Origin: UBA1306 sp964396415
GTDB lineage: Bacteria > Spirochaetota > Spirochaetia > Treponematales > Rectinemataceae
NCBI GenBank assembly: GCA_964396415.1
Contig: CAYNFM010000053.1
Span: 1 to 25,764 of the forward strand
Reading direction: 5' to 3'
DNA length: 25,764 bases
The stretch's first letter is position 1, and every line of letters starts with the position of its first letter. Positions 14,283 to 22,639 of this stretch are shown piece after piece. The position numbers and the translations under genes were made by a program. The notes under the pieces are model-generated. The model was not told the origin of the DNA, did not search any database, and worked only from the letters and a program-made list of their open reading frames with translations.

Positions 14283-15505
14283 CGAGCACCCCCCGTTCCG
14301 AGCGCGTCGCGATTGCCCTCGTCGGCCTGCGCAACGCCGGCAAGTCCTCGCTCGCGAACCGGCTCCTGGACCGCGAGGCCTCGATAGTGTCCGAAGTCCC
14401 CGGAACTACCACCGATCCCGTCTCGCGGCCCATCGAGCTCGCCCGCCTCGGACCCGCCGTGCTCTGGGACACCGCCGGGATCGACGACACCGGCGGCCTG
14501 GGCGAGCTGCGGATCGCGCGCACGAAGGAAGTGGCACAGTCAGCGGACGCGATAGTCTTCGTTACGCGCGCGGACCTGCCGCCGAGCCCCGAGGAAGCCC
14601 GTGCCCTGGCCGAGTACCGCGGCGGCGCCAGGCCCCTCGTCGTGGCCGCCACCTTCGCGGACGCGGAGGCCGATCCGGGAAAGTCGTCTCTTCTCGCGGG
14701 CCTCGGCGCCGTCGCCGTGGACAATATCTCGGGCAGGGGAGCGAAGGAGCTGCGCGAGCGCCTCATCGCCCTCGCCGACAGGCTCGAGCCGGAATCCGGC
14801 CCCCTCGAGGGGCTCGTCGACGAGGGCGACCTCGTCGTCCTCGTAACGCCCATGGATCTGGGCGCGCCCAAGGGGCGGCTTATCCTGCCCCAGGTGGAAA
14901 GCATTCGCGACTTGCTGGACAAGGACTGCGCGGTCGTCACGGTCAAGGAGCGGGAGCTCGGGGAGTGGTACGGCCGCCTGCCCAGGCCGCGCCTGGTAGT
15001 CACGGACAGCCAGGCCTTCAGCAAGGTCGCCGCCGACATACCCGAGGACCAGAGTCTCACCTCCTTCTCGATACTCTTCGCGAGGAAGAAGGGCGACATA
15101 GGAGTCTACCTCGACGGGGTCGCCTCCCTGGAGTCCATGAAGTCAGGCGGCGCAGTCCTCATGCTCGAGGCCTGCTCCCATCATCGCCAGGCCGACGACC
15201 TCGGCACAGTGAAGATACCCCGCCTCTTCCGCCAGCTGGTCCCGGGAAAGCTCGAGTTCGAATACGCCCGCGAGCTCCCGGGGAGGGAGGAGCTCGCGCG
15301 CTTCTCGATGGTGGTCACCTGCGGCTCCTGCATGCGGACGAGGAGGGAGGTCCTGGTCCGCCTCGATCGCATCAAGGAAGCCGGCGTCGCGGTCGTGAAC
15401 TACGGCATCTTCCTCGCCTGGGCCAACGGCCTCCTGCCGCGCGCGGTCGAGATGCTGCCCGAGTACAGGCTGCTCGCGCTGGCCGCGGCCGGAGGCCCGC
15501 GTTGA
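14279..15505 (+). CDS. hydF: [FeFe]-hydrogenase maturation GTPase HydF
   Basis: HydF is the GTPase scaffold on which the [2Fe] subcluster is completed before transfer to HydA. The 408-residue protein starts with an Era/TrmE-like G domain: P-loop GLRNAGKSS (16-24), switch GTTTD and DTAG (64-67). The dimerisation region and a C-terminal FeS domain follow. Cluster ligands are visible as CSHH (Cys299, His301) and CGSC (Cys348, Cys351). The His that commonly precedes the CxxC (HCxxC) is Thr347. ATG 14279 overlaps the lyase stop (ATGA), and its own stop overlaps the permease TTG. hydG, the third maturase, is not in the window. Confidence 0.95.
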   Translation: MTSTPRSERVAIALVGLRNAGKSSLANRLLDREASIVSEVPGTTTDPVSRPIELARLGPAVLWDTAGIDDTGGLGELRIARTKEVAQSADAIVFVTRADLPPSPEEARALAEYRGGARPLVVAATFADAEADPGKSSLLAGLGAVAVDNISGRGAKELRERLIALADRLEPESGPLEGLVDEGDLVVLVTPMDLGAPKGRLILPQVESIRDLLDKDCAVVTVKERELGEWYGRLPRPRLVVTDSQAFSKVAADIPEDQSLTSFSILFARKKGDIGVYLDGVASLESMKSGGAVLMLEACSHHRQADDLGTVKIPRLFRQLVPGKLEFEYARELPGREELARFSMVVTCGSCMRTRREVLVRLDRIKEAGVAVVNYGIFLAWANGLLPRAVEMLPEYRLLALAAAGGPR

Positions 15506-16299
15506 GCGAGGCGATCCGCCCGCTCCCGGCGAGGCGCCGAAGCCGGTGGACCTCGGCCGCGGTCGTCCTCGGCATCCTCGCTTTCTGGCAGGCCGCGTCC
15601 GGCGTGGGCTGGACGAACGCCTACCTCCTGCCCTCGCCGCTGCGCATCGCGCGCGCCCTCGACCTGGCGGCCGGGAACGGAGAGCTCCTCCGCCATGCCG
15701 CGGTCTCCGGCGCGCGCGTGGCCCTGGGCTTCTCCCTCGCCGTCGCCCTGGCCTTCCCGACGGCCGTCCTCGTCTCCTTCGCCCCCGGGCTCGGCTCGGC
15801 CCTCGATCCCCTGCTGACCTTCTTTCGGAATATCCCTCCCCTCGCCCTCGTGCCGGTCCTCATCCTGTGGTTCGGGATAGGCGAGGCGTCGAAGCTCGCC
15901 CTCATCGTCCTTTCGTCCTTCTTCCCGATCTTCATGGGAACGATCACCGGCCTCGGGAACGTCGATCCCCGCCTCATCGAGATGGGGAGGAGCGTGGGCT
16001 TCTCCCGTCGGCGGATCCTCCTGAGGATCATGATTCCCGAGAGCGTGCCGAGCGTGGCGAACGGATTGCGCCTGGGCCTGGGCTACAGCTGGCGCGCCCT
16101 CGTGGGGGCCGAGATGATAGCCGCGTCCTCCGGCCTCGGCTACTGGATCCTAGACGCCGAGGAGATGGCCAGGATCGACGTCGTCTTCGCGGGGATACTG
16201 ACGATAGGCGCCCTCGGCATCCTCCTCGACCGGGCGGCCTTCGCGGCCTCGTCGCGCATCCTGCCCTGGGCCCACCTCGAGTCGCAATGGCACGCCTGA
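15502..16299 (+). CDS. ABC transporter permease, NitT/TauT (SsuC/TauC) type
   Basis: This 265-residue inner-membrane permease has about six hydrophobic spans. Its coupling loop is of the EAA type, EMGRSVGFSRRRILLRIMIPE, followed by SVPSVANGLRLGLGYSWRALVGAEM, typical of SsuC/TauC/nitrate permeases. It forms the channel for the ATPase and binding protein encoded next. The start is inferred as TTG 15502, overlapping the hydF stop as TTGA. The frame is open far upstream inside hydF, but that region is hydF coding. The residues after TTG (SEAIRPLPARRRSRWTSAAV) look like a short basic cytoplasmic tail. Substrate is unknown. Confidence 0.9.
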   Translation: MSEAIRPLPARRRSRWTSAAVVLGILAFWQAASGVGWTNAYLLPSPLRIARALDLAAGNGELLRHAAVSGARVALGFSLAVALAFPTAVLVSFAPGLGSALDPLLTFFRNIPPLALVPVLILWFGIGEASKLALIVLSSFFPIFMGTITGLGNVDPRLIEMGRSVGFSRRRILLRIMIPESVPSVANGLRLGLGYSWRALVGAEMIAASSGLGYWILDAEEMARIDVVFAGILTIGALGILLDRAAFAASSRILPWAHLESQWHA

Positions 16300-17063
16300 G
16301 CCTCGAGGGAGTCGCCAAGACCTTTCTCTCTGGCGGCCGCGAGATCAAGGCCGTCGACGGAGTCGACCTCGAGCTCGGGGAGGGCGAGGTCGCGACCATC
16401 GTGGGGCCGAGCGGCTCCGGCAAGACGACCCTCCTGCGCATAGCTGCCGGCCTGGAAGCTCCCGACTCGGGGCGAGCGGCGCTGCGAGGCGGCGGCGTCC
16501 TCGGTTTCGTATTCCAGGAGCCGCGCCTCCTGGGCTCTCTGACGGTAGAGGGAAACGTCGCCCTCGGCCTTGGATCGAGAAAGGCGGAGCGCGCGGGCGC
16601 CGGGCGGGTCCGCGAGATCATCGAGCTCCTCGGCCTTTCGGATTTCCGCTGCGCCTATCCCGCCCAGCTCTCGGGAGGGCTCGCCCAGCGGGTCGCCCTC
16701 GGGCGCGCCCTCGTCCGCGACCCCGACCTCCTCTTGATGGACGAGCCCTTCTCGGCCCTCGACGCCCCGCTCCGACGGCGGCTCCAGGACGAGCTCCTCG
16801 GGATACTCGCGACGCGCCGAACCAGCCTGGCCTTCGTGACCCACGATCTCGTCGAGGCTCTCTATATAGGCAACCGCGTAGTCGTCCTGCGCGGAGGCCG
16901 CGTTACGCGAGACGAGCCGATCGCCCTGGCTCGGCCCCGCGACCCGCGGAGTCGGGCCTTTATGGCATCCCTGGATTCCCTGGCGAGAGCGCTCGGCGGG
17001 GGCGCGCGAACGCGAAATCTCGGATCGGATCGCGAGATGGACCTCGAGGAGGACAGCGCATGA
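16287..17063 (+). CDS. ABC transporter ATP-binding protein, NitT/TauT (SsuB/TauB) type
   Basis: This 258-residue ATPase drives the adjacent importer. Visible motifs are Walker A GPSGSGKTT (40-48), Q-loop FQEPRLL, signature LSGGLAQR (128-135), Walker B LLLMDEP (148-154), D-loop SALD and switch VTHD (184-187). FVFQEPRLLGSLTVEGNVALGL is typical of the SsuB/TauB subfamily. ATG 16287 overlaps the permease 3' end by 13 nt, and its stop overlaps the binding-protein start by 4 nt. Confidence 0.94.
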   Translation: MARLSLEGVAKTFLSGGREIKAVDGVDLELGEGEVATIVGPSGSGKTTLLRIAAGLEAPDSGRAALRGGGVLGFVFQEPRLLGSLTVEGNVALGLGSRKAERAGAGRVREIIELLGLSDFRCAYPAQLSGGLAQRVALGRALVRDPDLLLMDEPFSALDAPLRRRLQDELLGILATRRTSLAFVTHDLVEALYIGNRVVVLRGGRVTRDEPIALARPRDPRSRAFMASLDSLARALGGGARTRNLGSDREMDLEEDSA

Positions 17064-18013
17064 AGCGCATCGTTTGCCTGATCGTAGCGGCCGTCCTGGC
17101 CGTCGCCTCGTTCGCGGCCGGAGTCCCCGGCCCCGCCTTGCCGAAGGAGATCCGCGTCTCTTACGTGAAATCTCCCTTCAACCTGCCACTTATCATAGCT
17201 GTCAGGCGGGGGATGCTCGAGAAGGCCTTCGCGGCCAAGGGCGTGGCCGTGAGATTCTACGAGATCGACTCCGGAGCCAAGCAGGCCGAAGCCATGGCGG
17301 CGGGCTCGCTCGACATCGCGGCCGTCATCAACACGACATCGGTAATCCTCGCGGCCGCCGGCGGTAACGAGCTGGAGATCGTATCGGGATTCAGCCGTCC
17401 TATTGGCCTCTTCGCGATCGTCGTAAAGGATCCGGCCATACGGTCGATCGCCGATCTGAGAGGGAGGACGGTCGCGGGACCGAAGGGCACGGTCCTCCAT
17501 CAGCTGCTCGCGGCAGCCCTCGTCCATAGCGGCCTCGCGATGAGCGACGTGGACTTCCTCCAGATGGACATCCCCGCCGCGAGGACGGCACTTCTCGCCG
17601 GGCAGGTGGACGCCGCCCTCCTGGCCGCGTCCAACGTCGTCTTCGCGAAGGCGGCGGGAGCCCGCGTCCTCGCGACGGCCGAGGGCTACCTCGAGCCTCA
17701 GCTCGTCGTGGCGGCTAGATCGGCCTTCGTGCGCGACTATCCCGAGCTCGTGGACCTCTACGTCTTGGTGCATCGGCAGGCCTTGGCTTGGATCGATGCG
17801 CACGCCGAGGAAGCCCTGGCCATCGGCGCGGCGGAAGAGGGCATTTCCGCGGGCGAGGCCGGGGAACTCTCCTCGGAAAGCCACTTCACCGCCGAGATCG
17901 GCCGACCCGAGCTCGAGGCCATGTACCAGGACGTAAAGTTCATGCTCGACGCGGGCATGCTCTCCGTCTCGGTGGACCCCAAGACGCTGCTGAGGCCCGG
18001 ACTCCCGCGCTGA
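17060..18013 (+). CDS. ABC transporter substrate-binding protein (NMT1/SsuA-like)
   Basis: This 317-residue periplasmic binding protein has an N-terminal signal (MKRIVCLIVAAVLAVASFAAG). A type II fold follows: IRVSYVKSPFNLPLIIAVRRG, AAGSLDIAAVINTTSVILAA, DLRGRTVAGPKGTVLHQLLAAAL, and FVRDYPELVDLYVLVHRQALAWI. These match NitT/TauT and aliphatic-sulfonate binding proteins. No lipobox Cys is present near the cleavage region. The start overlaps the ATPase stop as ATGA, so it is the seventh ORF of the overlapping hyd chain counting the mini-ORF. The ligand cannot be read from sequence; a sulfonate, thiamine-precursor-like pyrimidine or amino-acid derivative is possible. Confidence 0.88.
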   Translation: MKRIVCLIVAAVLAVASFAAGVPGPALPKEIRVSYVKSPFNLPLIIAVRRGMLEKAFAAKGVAVRFYEIDSGAKQAEAMAAGSLDIAAVINTTSVILAAAGGNELEIVSGFSRPIGLFAIVVKDPAIRSIADLRGRTVAGPKGTVLHQLLAAALVHSGLAMSDVDFLQMDIPAARTALLAGQVDAALLAASNVVFAKAAGARVLATAEGYLEPQLVVAARSAFVRDYPELVDLYVLVHRQALAWIDAHAEEALAIGAAEEGISAGEAGELSSESHFTAEIGRPELEAMYQDVKFMLDAGMLSVSVDPKTLLRPGLPR

Positions 18014-18039
18014 GGGGACCTAGAGCTTTCGCTCGCGCC

Positions 18040-18069
18040 TTGGCTTCCTCCGTCCCTTCGCAGTATGCT
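18040..18069 (+). promoter_or_regulatory. Candidate sigma70 promoter of XPB operon (leaderless)
   Basis: TTGGCT (18040-18045), an 18 nt spacer, then TATGCT (18064-18069). The XPB ATG at 18079 starts 10 nt after the -10, so the leader would be about 0-4 nt. No Shine-Dalgarno is present. Confidence 0.4.
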
Positions 18070-18078
18070 TGTTCGGTT

Positions 18079-19740
18079 ATGGCCGAAGGCAAGCCCCTCA
18101 TTGTCCAGAGCGATCTCACCCTCCTCCTCGACGTCCACGATCCCGGATTCGAGGAGGGAAGGGCGGCGATCGGGGCCTTCGCCGCGCTCGAGAAGAGCCC
18201 CGAGCATCTCCATACCTACCGCATGTCCGCCCTCTCTCTCTGGAACGCGTCGAGCGCGGGTCTGTCCCCCTCCGACGTGGAAGCCGTCCTCGCGCGCTAT
18301 AGCCGCTATGAAGTCCCGCGGGATATTTCCTTCATCGTGCGCGATACCATGTCCCGCTTCGGCCGAATCGTGCTCAAGGAACTGCCCGCCTTCCCGAACC
18401 GGCTTCTCCTCGCCTGCGGCGACGCCGAAGTCCGAAGGGAGATCTCTTCCTCCAAGAAGCTTCAGAAATGGCTTGAGCCGGCCCTGGGGGGCTTCGAGAT
18501 CCTTCTGACCGAGCGCGGCACGGTCAAGCGAGAGCTCTTCAAGCTCGGGTGGCCGGTCAAGGATGAGGCGCCCCTCGCGCCGGGCGATCCGCTCGCGATA
18601 AGGCTCCGCGACAGTCGGGCTTCAGGAGGGGACTTCGGCCTGCGTCCCTACCAGTCCGACGCCCTCGGCGCGTTCGTGGGCGGAGGCCTTCCGGGATCGG
18701 GCTATGGCGTCGTCGTGATGCCTTGCGGCGCGGGCAAGACCATCGTGGGGATGGCCGCCATGGCGGCCATCGGACGCAAGACCCTCATAGTGACGACCAA
18801 CATAGCCGCGGTCCACCAGTGGATGGACGAGCTCGCGGACAAGACCGACCTCGCGCCCGACGCCATCGGCGAATATACCGGAGCCGAGAAGACGGTAAAG
18901 CCGGTGACGATCGCCACCTATCAGATCCTCACGTGGCGCCCGGATAAGAACGCGGACTTCCCTCATTTCGACCTTTTCCGGCGGGAGAAATGGGGGCTCA
19001 TCATTTACGACGAAGTGCACCTGCTCCCTGCCCCGGTCTTTCGGGTGGTCGCCGAAATACAGGCCGTGCGCCGACTCGGGCTCACGGCCACCCTCGTCCG
19101 AGAGGACGGCCGCGAGGAAGACGTCTTCAGCCTCATCGGGCCGAAGCGCTACGACGTCCCCTGGAAGGATCTCGAGCGCCGGGGCTTCATCGCCGAGGCC
19201 TATTGCCGGGAAATCAGGGTTCCCCTCCCGGAGGAGGAGCATCTCCGCTATTCGGTCGCCGAGCCGCGGGACAAGCATCGAATGGCCGCGGAGAATACCG
19301 CGAAGTACGAGGCGGTCCGCGAGCTCGTGGAGAACCATCCCGACGAGCCCGTTCTGGTGATAGGCCAGTTCCTGGATCAGCTCGGGCGCCTCGCCGAGGA
19401 GCTCAAGGCCCCCCTCATCACCGGACGCACTCCCAATCCCGAGCGGGAACGCATCTACGCGGACTTCAAGGCCGGACGCGTCAGGGTGATCGTCGTTTCC
19501 AAGGTGGCCAATTTCGCGATAGACCTGCCCGACGCCTCAGTCGCCGTCCAGGTGTCGGGCTCCTTCGGCTCGCGCCAGGAAGAGGCGCAGCGCCTCGGGC
19601 GCATCCTGAGGCCCAAGGCGCGCAATTCCTACTTCTACTCGCTCGTCTCGCGCTATACGGTCGAGGAGGAATTCGCTGCCAACAGGCGAAAGTTCCTGAT
19701 CGAGCAGGGCTACCGCTACCATATCGAGGCCTGGGAATGA
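18079..19740 (+). CDS. Bacterial XPB-type DNA helicase (SF2)
   Basis: This 553-residue SF2 helicase is homologous to XPB/Rad25, the 3'-5' translocase of nucleotide excision repair and TFIIH. An N-terminal domain (about 1-180) resembles the XPB N-terminal region. Walker A is MPCGAGKT (214-221), DEVH is at 311-314, motif III is LTATLVRE, and the XPB-specific RED motif is Arg341-Glu342-Asp343. The C-terminal RecA domain has VSKVANFAIDLP and motif VI QEEAQRLGRILRPK. Bacterial XPBs unwind DNA in vitro but their cellular role is poorly defined. The open frame extends back to 17788 inside the binding-protein gene; ATG 18079 is chosen because the conserved N-terminal domain begins there and a promoter match sits just upstream. 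The stop overlaps the next gene as ATGA. Confidence 0.93.
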   Translation: MAEGKPLIVQSDLTLLLDVHDPGFEEGRAAIGAFAALEKSPEHLHTYRMSALSLWNASSAGLSPSDVEAVLARYSRYEVPRDISFIVRDTMSRFGRIVLKELPAFPNRLLLACGDAEVRREISSSKKLQKWLEPALGGFEILLTERGTVKRELFKLGWPVKDEAPLAPGDPLAIRLRDSRASGGDFGLRPYQSDALGAFVGGGLPGSGYGVVVMPCGAGKTIVGMAAMAAIGRKTLIVTTNIAAVHQWMDELADKTDLAPDAIGEYTGAEKTVKPVTIATYQILTWRPDKNADFPHFDLFRREKWGLIIYDEVHLLPAPVFRVVAEIQAVRRLGLTATLVREDGREEDVFSLIGPKRYDVPWKDLERRGFIAEAYCREIRVPLPEEEHLRYSVAEPRDKHRMAAENTAKYEAVRELVENHPDEPVLVIGQFLDQLGRLAEELKAPLITGRTPNPERERIYADFKAGRVRVIVVSKVANFAIDLPDASVAVQVSGSFGSRQEEAQRLGRILRPKARNSYFYSLVSRYTVEEEFAANRRKFLIEQGYRYHIEAWE

Positions 19741-21839
19741 GCGAGGGCGCCGTTCCCAAGCCCGATCCGAGCGATTGGTCGAACGCCCTCCTCACCTCGG
19801 GAACGGAGGCGCTGCTCGGAGCCGTCAGGAATTATATCGGCCCCGTAAAGACGCCCTATGACAAGCGCGATCTCGTCGGCCTCCTCGAGGCGTTCCTTCG
19901 CAGGGCCGAGACCCGCTCCTCGCTTTTCGCCCTTCTCGACTCCCTCGACGTCCGGATCCTCGGCACTTCCCTCCTCCTGGGTCCCGTACCCGAGCAGGCG
20001 CTGAGAGACATCTTCTCGGGCGAACTGCCCCTCTTCGAACTGGGCGTAAAGATCTCCAATCTCCTGGATCGGCTTTTGCTCTTCCGTTATCAGGTCGGCG
20101 GGAAGAGGCTGATCGCGGTGAATCCCCTCCTCGAGGATGAGCTTCGCGCCCGGGCGCTCGATCCCGCGACTTTTTTCGGCCAATACGGGGATTCGGCCCG
20201 GGACGGCGCGAAGGCGAGTCCCGACGCCGTCGACGCGAAGGCGGTCGTCGGGTTCTTTTCCTTCCTTTTTCATTCGCCCCTGTCCATCCGAAAAGGCGGC
20301 GGCCTCACGAAGCGGGCGACCGATCGCGCCGCGTCCCTCTTTCCGGAGCTTTCAGCCGCGGGAGGCGACCGCCTGGGGGCCCTCGCGCGGGCGCTGTCGG
20401 CGGTCGGGGTCCTGCCCGTCGTTCAGGACGAGGAGCGCTGCCCCGATCGTCTGCTTTTCTCGCGCCTCCTGTCGGAATGGTCCGAGGAATTGCCTTGGTA
20501 CCTCGCCGCCGGCATCGCAATCGAGGGAAGTTCGGAAGGAGAGGCGGCGCGTCTCGGCGAGATAGGTCGGCGGGCGGGCGCGGCATCGCTTTCGGTCGTA
20601 CTGGCGAGCGCCTTCGAGAGCCTGCCGGAGGGGCTCGCCTTGCCCAAGCCGGTCCTGGCCCGTTGGCTGAGGATCGTCGCCAGGCGCGCTCGCTTCGCGA
20701 TGGACCCGGCGGCCGCGCTCGAGCCCCTCGAGGAGCTAGGCGTCCTGGCGGCCCAAGGCGAAGGGCTGGTCCCGCGCCGGCGGCCGGCCCCCGCGGCCGG
20801 AACGGGGGCGAGCCTCGTGGTGGAAGGAGCCCACGGCCTCCACCTGATGCCCGAGGCGAGCCTAGAGGACAGGCTCTTCGTCGGCTGCGTATCCCGTCCT
20901 CTTTCGATGGGGGTCGTGTGGAGCTTCGAGGTAGAGCGCGACACGGTGCGGCGGGCCTTCTCGTCCGGCCTTTCGGCCGCGGAGATCAGGTCGCGCTTCG
21001 AGTCCCTCTCCGGCGGGGCCCTGCCCCAGAGCTTCGCCTTCTCCCTTTCCGAGTGGGAGGAGGAATACCGCTCCCTTCGGCTGTATCGGGGCTTTACGCT
21101 CGTCGCCGACGAGCGGCTGAGGTCGGTGATCGAGCGCTCGACGGCCCTCGGGAAGATGACCGCGGAGCGGTTGGCGCCCGGCGTCTATTTCCTCTCCGCG
21201 GCGACGGGCGAGGAGGCTATCGCCGCGCTGGCCTCCGCCGGGCTGGAGGCGCCGCCCTCGATGCGGTCCGAGCCCCCGAGAAGGGACTCGGAACGGACCG
21301 ACGACGACTATGGCCTTTTCGCGAGCCCGCCGGCGGCGGCGCGCGGAAGGATCGACGCGTTGCGCGATCTGGTAGCCTCGGGCTGGCTCCCGCTGCGCTT
21401 CGGCCCGGCTCCCCTCCCGAATCCGGAGCCAAGGCTGTCGGAGCTGCGCGCGACGCTGGCCTCGTCGGGCAGGTCCGACGGGGAGCGCCGCGAGCTCGCG
21501 GACCGGATCGAGCGCAGGCTCGTCCTCACCGAGAGGCAGATCGCCCATGCCGATCCCCGCCCCGAGCGCCTGGAGGCGGGCGGCCTCGATTACCTCGGCA
21601 AGGTCCGCGTGGTCGAGATGGCCCTCCGGACTTCGGGCGACCGGCTGGAGGTGCTCTATAGGCTGCCCGGCGCCGAGCCCGTACGGGCTCTCCTCAGGCC
21701 GATCAGGCTCGACAAGAACGAGAAGGGACTCGTCCTCGAGGCGGAAGACCTCGGAACGGGCGGTCCCGCCCGCGTACCCCTCGGCGCCGTCAGCACGGTG
21801 CGGAGGGTGCGCGCATCCTTATTCGGAGAAGATCAATGA
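19737..21839 (+). CDS. Helicase-associated protein (Helicase_C_3/XPB N-terminal-like) with WYL-like C-terminus
   Basis: This large 700-residue protein is the usual type of partner encoded next to bacterial XPB. The central part (about 360-500) has the Helicase_C_3 look (PF13625): SLVVEGAHGLHLMPE, then VWSFEVERDTVRRAFSSGLS, then LSGGALPQSFAFSLSEWEEEY. The N-terminal ~350 residues are helical and unassigned. The last ~80 residues (VVEMALRTSGDRLEVLYR, RPIRLDKNEKGLVLEAED, VPLGAVSTVRRV) have the beta-rich pattern of a WYL domain, a ligand- or nucleic-acid-sensing module. Function is inferred to be assisting or regulating XPB. Start and stop both overlap neighbours by 4 nt. WYL assignment is tentative. 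Confidence 0.72.
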   Translation: MSEGAVPKPDPSDWSNALLTSGTEALLGAVRNYIGPVKTPYDKRDLVGLLEAFLRRAETRSSLFALLDSLDVRILGTSLLLGPVPEQALRDIFSGELPLFELGVKISNLLDRLLLFRYQVGGKRLIAVNPLLEDELRARALDPATFFGQYGDSARDGAKASPDAVDAKAVVGFFSFLFHSPLSIRKGGGLTKRATDRAASLFPELSAAGGDRLGALARALSAVGVLPVVQDEERCPDRLLFSRLLSEWSEELPWYLAAGIAIEGSSEGEAARLGEIGRRAGAASLSVVLASAFESLPEGLALPKPVLARWLRIVARRARFAMDPAAALEPLEELGVLAAQGEGLVPRRRPAPAAGTGASLVVEGAHGLHLMPEASLEDRLFVGCVSRPLSMGVVWSFEVERDTVRRAFSSGLSAAEIRSRFESLSGGALPQSFAFSLSEWEEEYRSLRLYRGFTLVADERLRSVIERSTALGKMTAERLAPGVYFLSAATGEEAIAALASAGLEAPPSMRSEPPRRDSERTDDDYGLFASPPAAARGRIDALRDLVASGWLPLRFGPAPLPNPEPRLSELRATLASSGRSDGERRELADRIERRLVLTERQIAHADPRPERLEAGGLDYLGKVRVVEMALRTSGDRLEVLYRLPGAEPVRALLRPIRLDKNEKGLVLEAEDLGTGGPARVPLGAVSTVRRVRASLFGEDQ

Positions 21840-22621
21840 AGAATCAAGTACAGCAGGAACGCCTCGGCCACCAGGAACAGCTCAAGCTAGCGGTGCTCGT
21901 CGACGCGGACAACACCCAAGCCTCCATCCTGGAGGGCCTCCTCGCCGAGATCGCCAAGTATGGCGTCGCGAGCGTCAAGCGCATCTACGGCGATTGGACG
22001 AGCACCAATCTGCGCAGCTGGAAGGACAAGCTCCTCGAGTTCGCAATACAGCCCGTACAGCAATTCTCGTACACTACAGGGAAGAACTCCACCGACAGCG
22101 CGATGATCATCGACGCGATGGACCTCCTGTACACCGAGAACCTCGACGGCTTCTGCATCGTCTCGAGCGATTCCGACTTTACGAGGATAGCCATGCGACT
22201 ACGCGAGGACGGCAAGATGGTCCTCGGCTTCGGCCAGCGCAAGACGCCCAAGCCCTTCGTCGCCGCCTGCGACAAGTTCATCTACACCGAGATCCTGCGC
22301 GAGCCCGAGGAGGACCGCGAGGCGCGGGGAGACCGCGAGGCTCCGCCCAAGGCGACCGCCGACATCAAGCTCGATCGGAAGGCCGCCAACTTCATGAGGG
22401 CGGCCGTCGAGGACGCGGCCGACGAGTTCGGCTACGCCTACCTCGGCGCGGTCGGCACCTACATCATGAACCGCCAGCCCGAGTTCGATCCGCGCAACTA
22501 CGGGTACCGAAAGCTCGGCGACCTCATCAAGGCCTCCGGCCTCTTCGACATAGACGAGCGCGCGAGCCCTACCGATCAGGGCAAGCAGATCTACATAAAG
22601 ACGAAGGGCAAAGGCCGCTAG
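21836..22621 (+). CDS. NYN domain plus LOTUS/OST-HTH domain protein
   Basis: This 261-residue protein has an N-terminal NYN (PIN-like, LabA-type) domain. It shows AVLVDADNTQ with Asp23 and Asp25, NSTDSAMIIDAMDLLY with Asp87 and Asp93, and CIVSSDSDFTRIAM with Asp112 and Asp114. These acidic residues could bind metal for RNase activity. A charged linker (155-180) leads to a LOTUS/OST-HTH domain (about 182-255; AAVEDAADEFGYAYLGAVG, then NYGYRKLGDLIKASGLFDI), which is known to bind RNA, including G-quadruplex RNA. This architecture is widespread in bacteria but its targets are mostly unknown. It is coupled to the helicase-partner gene by an ATGA overlap, which suggests a joint role in nucleic-acid processing. 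Confidence 0.9.
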   Translation: MKNQVQQERLGHQEQLKLAVLVDADNTQASILEGLLAEIAKYGVASVKRIYGDWTSTNLRSWKDKLLEFAIQPVQQFSYTTGKNSTDSAMIIDAMDLLYTENLDGFCIVSSDSDFTRIAMRLREDGKMVLGFGQRKTPKPFVAACDKFIYTEILREPEEDREARGDREAPPKATADIKLDRKAANFMRAAVEDAADEFGYAYLGAVGTYIMNRQPEFDPRNYGYRKLGDLIKASGLFDIDERASPTDQGKQIYIKTKGKGR

Positions 22622-22639
22622 CCGGCCGGGCGCGGCGGG

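Noticed and set aside
17788..18078. Longer N-terminus for the XPB gene
   Set aside because: The translation is Arg/Gly-rich noise overlapping the binding-protein gene; the conserved XPB N-terminal domain starts after ATG 18079.
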